From NCBI GenBank assembly GCA_902406105.1, contig CABPCP010000078.1, positions 1 to 12,365 on the forward strand: 12,365 nucleotides of DNA. Direction: 5' to 3'. Below are positions 7,866-12,365 of this stretch, piece by piece; position 1 is the first letter of the stretch; each line of letters opens with the position of its first letter. A program made the translations under genes and the position numbers. The DNA comes from an uncultured Mordavella sp. Lineage in GTDB: Bacteria; Bacillota; Clostridia; Lachnospirales; Lachnospiraceae. Below the pieces are notes generated by a model. The model searched no databases and had not been told where the DNA came from. It worked only from the letters and a program-made list of their open reading frames with translations.

Positions 7866-7876
7866 CTATTTATAGT
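7848..7876 (+). promoter_or_regulatory. Near-consensus sigma-A promoter of the hydrogenase gene
   Basis: A consensus TTGACA (7848-7853) and TATAGT (7871-7876, 5/6) are spaced by exactly 17 bases. Transcription would start near 7883 with a leader of about 40 bases, which includes AGGAGG (7908-7913). This is a potentially very strong promoter, so any regulation is likely by repression. Confidence 0.88.
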
Positions 7877-7922
7877 ATTAGCAGAACGACCAAAATCAGT
7901 AAAGATCAGGAGGACGGCTGTT

Positions 7923-9437
7923 ATGATGAGAGGATTGGACACAACGGTCAGAAGGATCAGAAGAAAGGTGTTTGAAGAGGTGGCAAGACTTGGTTTTCAG
8001 TCCAACGATGACACCTTAAACGATGATATGGAGGCAATCCCATATAAGATTGTCAACGAGGATACAAAAGTTAAATATCGGGAAAGTGTATACCGGGCAA
8101 GAGCTATTGTCAGAGAGAGGCTCAGACTCGCCATGGGGCTTTCCCTGCGTCCGGAGAATAAACCGGTACATCTGACGGCGGGAGTAGAAGCCAGCAATAT
8201 TTCTGACAAATATTATGAGCCGCCGCTTATGCAGGTGATTCCTTCTGCCTGTGAAGCCTGTGAGGAAAAGGGGTATGAAGTAAGCAATATGTGTAAAGGC
8301 TGCCTTGCGCATCCTTGTATGGAGGTCTGTCCCAAGGGCGCGATTTCTTTTGTCAAGGGGAAGTCCTATATTGACCAGGAGAAATGTATCAAGTGCGGAA
8401 AATGTAAATCCGTATGCCCTTATGACGCGATCGCCAAAAAAGAGCGTCCCTGCGCCCATGCGTGCGGCGTGGGCGCCATCACATCAGACAAGATGGGACG
8501 GGCATATATTGACTCGGACAAATGTGTATCCTGCGGGATGTGTATGGTAAGCTGTCCTTTTGGAGCTATCTCGGACAAATCCCAGATCTTCCAGCTGGCC
8601 CACGCTCTGAAGAACGGGGATGAGATCATTGCGGAGATCGCCCCCGCGTTCTACGGTCAATTTGGAGATAACATTACACCCAGAAATCTGAAAGCGGCTC
8701 TGCAGGAACTGGGCTTTAAAGAATTCTATGAGGTAGCCCTGGGAGCGGATATCGGGGCAATCGCGGAGGCGCACCATTATGTTGATAAAGTAGTCACCGG
8801 AGAACTGCCGTTCCTTTTGACTTCCTGCTGCCCCTCCTGGGCAATGCTGGCCAAAAAGTATTTCCCAGATCTGATCGATGAAGTTTCGCAGGAGCTGACG
8901 CCTATGGTAGCCACTGCCCGGACTATTAAGCAGAAACATCCGGAAGCAAAAGTAGTCTTTATCGGACCCTGCGCGGCCAAAAAGTTAGAGGCCATGCGCA
9001 GAACGGTGCGCAGTGATGTGGATTTCGTTATTACCTTTGAAGAACTTCAGGCTATGTTTGATGCCAGAGATATTGATCTTACAAAGTATGAAGCGGAATC
9101 CTCCTTCCACAACGCCACAGGAGCCGGAAGAGGGTATGCGGTCGCAGGCGGCGTGGCGGAAGCGATCGAGAAATGTATCCGGGAATATTATCCAGATGTG
9201 GAAGTCAATATCGAGCACGCGGAAGGGCTGGCAGAGTGCAAGAAGACGCTGGCTTTGGCGAAAGCAGGAAAGATGAATGGATGCCTGATCGAGGGAATGG
9301 GCTGTCCCGGCGGCTGTGTTGCCGGAGCGGGCACCAATATCCCTGTGGCAAAGGCCCAGAAAAAGATCAAAGATTTTGTGAAGGCGTCATCGAAACAGAT
9401 TCCGCCGAAGGAATTGGAAGAGATCGAGCTGGATTAG
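7923..9437 (+). CDS. Monomeric [FeFe] hydrogenase with ferredoxin-type Fe-S domains (group B-like)
   Basis: This 504-residue cytoplasmic iron enzyme interconverts protons plus electrons and H2, probably with ferredoxin. Residues 1-105 form a cysteine-free, charged, mainly helical region I cannot assign. The Fe-S region (110-211) has C-x2-C (110, 113), C-x2-C-x4-C-x3-C (124, 127, 132, 136), two classical C-x2-C-x2-C-x3-CP motifs (155-165 and 201-211) and C-x3-C (177, 181). That is 16 cysteines, enough for up to four [4Fe-4S] clusters. The H-cluster domain (about 232-485) has TSCCPSW (300-306), GPCAAKKLE (348-356) and EGMGCPGGCVAGAG (457-470), with expected ligands C303, C350, C461 and C465. 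The second motif lacks the methionine of the usual MPC form, which fits my recollection of group B enzymes. There is no PAS domain or N-terminal 2Fe-2S domain. AGGAGG lies 9 bases before the ATG at 7923; a second ATG follows at once. HydE, HydF and HydG maturases are not in the window. Confidence 0.93.
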   Translation: MMRGLDTTVRRIRRKVFEEVARLGFQSNDDTLNDDMEAIPYKIVNEDTKVKYRESVYRARAIVRERLRLAMGLSLRPENKPVHLTAGVEASNISDKYYEPPLMQVIPSACEACEEKGYEVSNMCKGCLAHPCMEVCPKGAISFVKGKSYIDQEKCIKCGKCKSVCPYDAIAKKERPCAHACGVGAITSDKMGRAYIDSDKCVSCGMCMVSCPFGAISDKSQIFQLAHALKNGDEIIAEIAPAFYGQFGDNITPRNLKAALQELGFKEFYEVALGADIGAIAEAHHYVDKVVTGELPFLLTSCCPSWAMLAKKYFPDLIDEVSQELTPMVATARTIKQKHPEAKVVFIGPCAAKKLEAMRRTVRSDVDFVITFEELQAMFDARDIDLTKYEAESSFHNATGAGRGYAVAGGVAEAIEKCIREYYPDVEVNIEHAEGLAECKKTLALAKAGKMNGCLIEGMGCPGGCVAGAGTNIPVAKAQKKIKDFVKASSKQIPPKELEEIELD

Positions 9438-9446
9438 AAAGAAACT

Positions 9447-9477
9447 CCCCGGCGTTGACAAACGCCGGGGCTATCTT
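9447..9477 (+). terminator. Intrinsic terminator after the hydrogenase gene
   Basis: CCCCGGCGTT (9447-9456) and AACGCCGGGG (9461-9470) form a perfect, GC-rich 10-bp stem with a 4-base loop GACA. It begins 9 bases after the stop codon. The following CTATCTT is only moderately T-rich. The stability of the stem still makes termination likely, though some read-through into alaS is possible. Confidence 0.82.
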
Positions 9478-9483
9478 TATAAT
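9455..9483 (+). promoter_or_regulatory. Full-consensus sigma-A promoter of alaS, inside the terminator
   Basis: TTGACA (9455-9460) and TATAAT (9478-9483) are both perfect and are spaced by exactly 17 bases. The -35 box is formed by the last two bases of the left terminator arm plus the loop, and the right arm is the promoter spacer. Transcription would start near 9490, giving a 24-base leader with TAGGAGG just before alaS. Confidence 0.9.
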
Positions 9484-9496
9484 TAGAAGATAGCCC
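9468..9496 (+). repeat. 10-bp palindrome around the alaS -10 box
   Basis: GGGCTATCTT (9468-9477) and AAGATAGCCC (9487-9496) are perfect reverse complements separated by 9 bases that contain the whole TATAAT. The left arm shares three G with the terminator stem. In DNA this could be an operator over the core promoter; in read-through RNA it would be a second hairpin that competes with the base of the terminator. Confidence 0.6.
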
Positions 9497-9513
9497 GAAT
9501 ATAGGAGGAAGTT

Positions 9514-12153
9514 ATGCAGAAATACGGAGTGAATGAATTAAGAAGGATGTTCCTGGAATTCTTTGAGAGTAAGGGACATCTGGCGATGAAAAGTTTTTCC
9601 CTGGTGCCCCATAATGATAAAAGCCTTCTTTTGATCAATTCTGGTATGGCGCCTTTAAAACCTTATTTCACAGGGCAGGAGATTCCGCCCTGCAAGCGGG
9701 TGGCTACCTGCCAAAAGTGTATCCGTACCGGAGATATTGAAAATGTGGGGAAGACTGCCCGGCATGGGACGTTTTTCGAGATGCTGGGGAATTTTTCTTT
9801 TGGAGACTATTTTAAGAAGGAATCCATTGCCTGGACTTGGGAATTCCTGACGGAAGTAGTTGGTCTGGATCCAGATCGTCTGTACCCATCGGTCTATCTG
9901 GAAGATGATGAGGCGTGGGAGATCTGGAATCAGGATATCGGTATTCCGGCGGACCGGATTTTCCGTTTTGGCAAGGAGGATAACTTCTGGGAGCATGGAA
10001 GCGGTCCTTGCGGCCCCTGCTCGGAAGTATACTACGACCGGGGACCGGAATATGGCTGCGGAAAGCCGGATTGTACCGTGGGATGCGACTGTGACCGCTA
10101 TATGGAGATCTGGAACAACGTATTTACCCAGTTCGACAATGACGGCAATAATAATTATACAGAACTGGAACAGAAAAATATCGATACTGGGATGGGACTG
10201 GAGCGTCTGGCTTGTGTCGTGCAGGGAGTAGATTCCATGTTTGACGTGGATACCATCTGCGCGCTGAGGGATCATGTCTGCCGCCTTGCCGGTGTGGAAT
10301 ACGGGAAAGAGGAGAAGGCGGACGTTTCCATCCGGGTGATCACAGACCATATCCGTTCGGTGACCTTTATGATCTCAGACGGGATCCTTCCGTCCAACAG
10401 CGGGAGAGGCTATGTCCTGCGCCGTCTTTTAAGACGGGCCTGCCGCCATGGAAGACTTCTGGGCATAAAAGGGGAATTTCTGATCGAACTGGCCCAGACG
10501 GTGATAGACGGTTCCAAAGATGGATATCCGGAACTGGAGGAAAAACGGGACTTTATCTTTAAAGTCATCACAAAGGAAGAAGAGCAGTTTAACAGGACGA
10601 TCGACCAAGGTCTTTCTATTCTGGCCGGTATGGAAAGTAAGATGGAAGAAAACGGGGAGACCATCCTGGCTGGAGAGGAGGCGTTCCGCCTCTATGATAC
10701 CTATGGCTTCCCGGTGGATCTGACCAAGGAAATCTTGGAAGAGAAAGGATTTTCCATTGATGAGGAAGGATTCCGGAAAGCAGAGCAGGCCCAGAAGGAG
10801 ACGGCCAAGGGAACATTCGGTGAACATACCTACAGTGGTACGGATGAGACGATTTATGACTCCATCGATCCTTCCGTGACTTCTGTTTTTGTCGGATATG
10901 ATCATCTGACGCACTGTTCCCCGATCACAGTCCTGACAACGGAAAACGAGATCGTGGATGCCTTGACCGAAGGCCAGAAAGGAACTATCTTCGTGGAAGA
11001 GACGCCGTTCTACGCTGCCAGCGGAGGCCAGGAGGCTGATACAGGCGTGATTCGTACGGAGGAAGGAGAGTTCCGGGTAGAAGACGTGGTCAAACTGCTG
11101 GGAGGCAAGATTGGCCATGTGGGAGTCGCAACAAAAGGAATGCTGAAAGCGGGAGATCAGGCAGAGCTTTTGGTAGATCCAGAGAAGCGCGCGCTTTCCG
11201 CCAACAACCACAGCGCGACTCATCTGCTCCACAAAGCGCTTCGTATGGTATTGGGCAGTCATGTGGAACAGGCGGGATCTTCTGTCAACGAGGAAAGACT
11301 TCGTTTTGACTTTACCCATTTCTCGGCTCTGACGCCGGAAGAGATTCAGAAGGTGGAAGCGATCGTCAATGAACAGATCCAGAAGAATCTGGCGGTCAAA
11401 GTGGAGAACCTGCCTATCGAGGAAGCGAGAAAGACCGGGGCGGCTGCCTTATTTGGAGAAAAATATGGCGACATCGTCCGGGTAGTGAGCATGGGAGATT
11501 TCTCAATCGAATTCTGCGGAGGCACGCATGTGCCGAATACCGGCGTGATCACCGCGTTTAAGATCATTTCTGAGACAGGCGTGGCAGCAGGCGTCAGGAG
11601 AATTGAGGCGCTCACATCCAAAGGGCTGATGAAATATTATGGAGAATTGGAAGAAAAGCTGCATAGGGCGGCGAAGCTTCTGAAGACGTCTCCGGATAAG
11701 CTGGAAGAAAAGCTGGGCCACCTTCAGGCGGAGAATAAAGAACTTAAGGGCGAGGTGGAAAGCTTAAAGAGCAGGCTGGCTAAGGATGCCATGGGCGATG
11801 TGACCGACCAGATTACAGAAGTCAAGGGACTTCCGCTTCTGGCGGCTAAGATTGAAGGCGTGGATATGAATGGCTTGAGAGAGCTGGGCGATCAGTTGAA
11901 GGAAAAGCTGGGCGAAGGAGTGGTCGTGCTGGCTTCCGCCGTAGATGGAAAGGTATCCTTGATGGCCATGGCTACCGATGGAGCCGTTAAGAAAGGAGCC
12001 CACGCCGGGAACTTGATCAAGGCAATCGCCTCTTTGGTAGGCGGCGGCGGCGGCGGCCGGCCTAATATGGCCCAAGCAGGGGGCAAGAACCCAGAAGGCA
12101 TTGACCAGGCGGTTGCCTCGGTGAAAGAAGTTCTGGAGGACCAGCTTTCTTAG
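9514..12153 (+). CDS. alaS: Alanine-tRNA ligase
   Basis: At 879 residues this matches E. coli AlaRS (about 875). It charges tRNA-Ala and removes mischarged Ser/Gly. The class II catalytic domain (about 1-245) shows TCQKCIRTGDIENVG, RHGTFFEMLGNFSFGDYFK, FWEHGSGPCGPCSEVYYDRG and GMGLERLA. Inside it C182, C187, C191 and C193 form a small cysteine patch often seen in Firmicute AlaRS, possibly zinc-binding. The tRNA-recognition helices follow (about 250-450). The editing domain carries HSATH (H566, H570) and CGGTH (C668, H672), the four zinc/editing residues; C668 corresponds to C666 of E. coli. A coiled-coil-like helix (about 695-750) leads to the C-Ala/DHHA1 domain with a six-glycine run (843-848) and RPNMAQAGG. 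The start is fixed by TAGGAGG 5 bases upstream. The leader is too short for a T-box, so control probably lies at the promoter. Confidence 0.99.
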   Translation: MQKYGVNELRRMFLEFFESKGHLAMKSFSLVPHNDKSLLLINSGMAPLKPYFTGQEIPPCKRVATCQKCIRTGDIENVGKTARHGTFFEMLGNFSFGDYFKKESIAWTWEFLTEVVGLDPDRLYPSVYLEDDEAWEIWNQDIGIPADRIFRFGKEDNFWEHGSGPCGPCSEVYYDRGPEYGCGKPDCTVGCDCDRYMEIWNNVFTQFDNDGNNNYTELEQKNIDTGMGLERLACVVQGVDSMFDVDTICALRDHVCRLAGVEYGKEEKADVSIRVITDHIRSVTFMISDGILPSNSGRGYVLRRLLRRACRHGRLLGIKGEFLIELAQTVIDGSKDGYPELEEKRDFIFKVITKEEEQFNRTIDQGLSILAGMESKMEENGETILAGEEAFRLYDTYGFPVDLTKEILEEKGFSIDEEGFRKAEQAQKETAKGTFGEHTYSGTDETIYDSIDPSVTSVFVGYDHLTHCSPITVLTTENEIVDALTEGQKGTIFVEETPFYAASGGQEADTGVIRTEEGEFRVEDVVKLLGGKIGHVGVATKGMLKAGDQAELLVDPEKRALSANNHSATHLLHKALRMVLGSHVEQAGSSVNEERLRFDFTHFSALTPEEIQKVEAIVNEQIQKNLAVKVENLPIEEARKTGAAALFGEKYGDIVRVVSMGDFSIEFCGGTHVPNTGVITAFKIISETGVAAGVRRIEALTSKGLMKYYGELEEKLHRAAKLLKTSPDKLEEKLGHLQAENKELKGEVESLKSRLAKDAMGDVTDQITEVKGLPLLAAKIEGVDMNGLRELGDQLKEKLGEGVVVLASAVDGKVSLMAMATDGAVKKGAHAGNLIKAIASLVGGGGGGRPNMAQAGGKNPEGIDQAVASVKEVLEDQLS

Positions 12154-12229
12154 CAGGCTGCCGAAACGTTCCTGACAGGTCTGTTTGATAAAAAACAGCT
12201 ATAAAACAAACGGAAATATTCAAAAAATA
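12154..12229 (+). other. alaS-rpsU intergenic start, weak hairpin only
   Basis: I see no open frame and no convincing terminator directly after alaS. The only inverted repeat is CTGTTT (12181-12186) with AAACAG (12193-12198), 6 bp with a 6-base loop and no T-run after it, so termination here would be weak. alaS transcripts may run on into rpsU. Confidence 0.35.
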
Positions 12230-12257
12230 TTGACGAACCCAAAATATGTGCTATAAT
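12230..12257 (+). promoter_or_regulatory. Extended -10 sigma-A promoter of rpsU
   Basis: TTGACG (12230-12235, 5/6) and a perfect TATAAT (12252-12257) are spaced by 16 bases. A TGC directly before the -10 (12249-12251) gives the extended -10 motif. Transcription would start near 12264, leaving a leader of about 73 bases. A strong promoter fits a ribosomal protein gene. Confidence 0.87.
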
Positions 12258-12265
12258 CTTAGATA

Positions 12266-12313
12266 GTGCAAGAAATACACCCGAACAGTCGTAGGATGCA
12301 CAATACAGGACTG
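12266..12313 (+). promoter_or_regulatory. Interleaved inverted repeats in the rpsU leader
   Basis: GTGCA (12266-12270) pairs with TGCAC (12297-12301), and CAGTC (12286-12290) pairs with GACTG (12309-12313). The pairs interleave, so they could form a pseudoknot or two alternative hairpins. The last base of the second pair touches the purine-rich GGAGGGGAGG (12313-12322) that includes the ribosome binding site. Each stem is only 5 bp, so this is a weak candidate for a regulatory leader. Confidence 0.3.
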
Positions 12314-12336
12314 GAGGGGAGGTTAGGTGTGAGACT

Positions 12337-12365
12337 ATGTCAAATGTAATCGTTAAAGAAAACGA
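12337..12365 (+). CDS. rpsU: 30S ribosomal protein S21, first nine codons (3' end outside window)
   Basis: The ATG opens the frame MSNVIVKEN, which I recognise as the usual start of Firmicute S21, a small basic protein of about 58 residues on the 30S subunit that helps initiate translation. The window ends inside codon 10. GGAGGGGAGG (12313-12322) is 14 bases upstream, a long gap, and a closer AGG lies at 12325-12327. The in-frame codons just upstream (TGT GAG ACT) offer no alternative start. The strong promoter 80 bases upstream supports the call. Identity rests on nine residues and context only. Confidence 0.85.

Noticed and set aside
9484..9513. Possible T-box leader for alaS
   Set aside because: The predicted leader is only about 24 bases, with no specifier stem and no T-box sequence.
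10429..11319. Long minus-strand open frame (296 codons) inside alaS
   Set aside because: It is fully covered by conserved alaS coding sequence and shows no recognisable protein features.
12040..12057. Six tandem GGC units as a possible unstable repeat
   Set aside because: They encode the glycine run before RPNMAQAGG, a normal feature of the AlaRS C-terminal domain.

Overview
The window reads as an ordinary chromosomal segment of an anaerobic, spore-forming Clostridia member. The best fit is a Lachnospiraceae-like gut Firmicute. This rests on the spoIVB-spo0A pair, strong AGGAGG-type ribosome binding sites, a short B12-dependent methionine synthase with a detached activation domain, and a stand-alone ferredoxin-type [FeFe] hydrogenase. 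The family assignment is inference; the gene identities are mostly clear from the proteins. All genes lie on the + strand and none looks broken.

Layout: (1) 1-1177 is the sporulation block: the 3' end of spoIVB (forespore serine protease), then spo0A (master response regulator) behind its own sigma-A-like promoter. (2) 1241-2677 is glgA, a bacterial glycogen synthase, which has a good -10 box overlapped by an inverted repeat. (3) 2776-7781 is a tightly packed methionine/one-carbon/asparagine operon: metF makes methyl-THF, a small protein matches the AdoMet-binding activation domain of MetH, metH transfers the methyl group to homocysteine, and asnA follows after 2 bases. A textbook intrinsic terminator that begins in the asnA stop codon ends it. 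(4) 7848-9437 is a monocistronic [FeFe] hydrogenase with near-consensus sigma-A promoter elements overlapped by a Rex-like operator. (5) 9455-12153 is alaS. Its fully consensus promoter is built into the hydrogenase terminator. (6) 12230 to the end holds an extended -10 promoter, a potentially structured leader and the first nine codons of rpsU (ribosomal protein S21).

How the genes work together: MetF, MetH and the separate activation-domain protein form one methyl-transfer unit. Methyl-THF feeds cobalamin in MetH, and the small protein presumably supports reductive remethylation of inactive cobalamin, as the C-terminal domain does in E. coli MetH. AsnA shares only the aspartate-family link. 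The hydrogenase disposes of fermentation electrons as H2 (or works in the reverse direction), and the Rex-like site suggests NADH/NAD+ control.

I found no mobile element, CRISPR array, tRNA, rRNA or classical riboswitch, and no gene-free stretch over 300 bases; the longest is 12154-12336. I see no wholly new system. The points most worth a second look are the nested terminator/promoter/palindrome before alaS, the divergent cysteine-rich hydrogenase with its Rex-like site, the cysteine cluster on the MetH activation protein, and a terminator-like hairpin in the metF leader.
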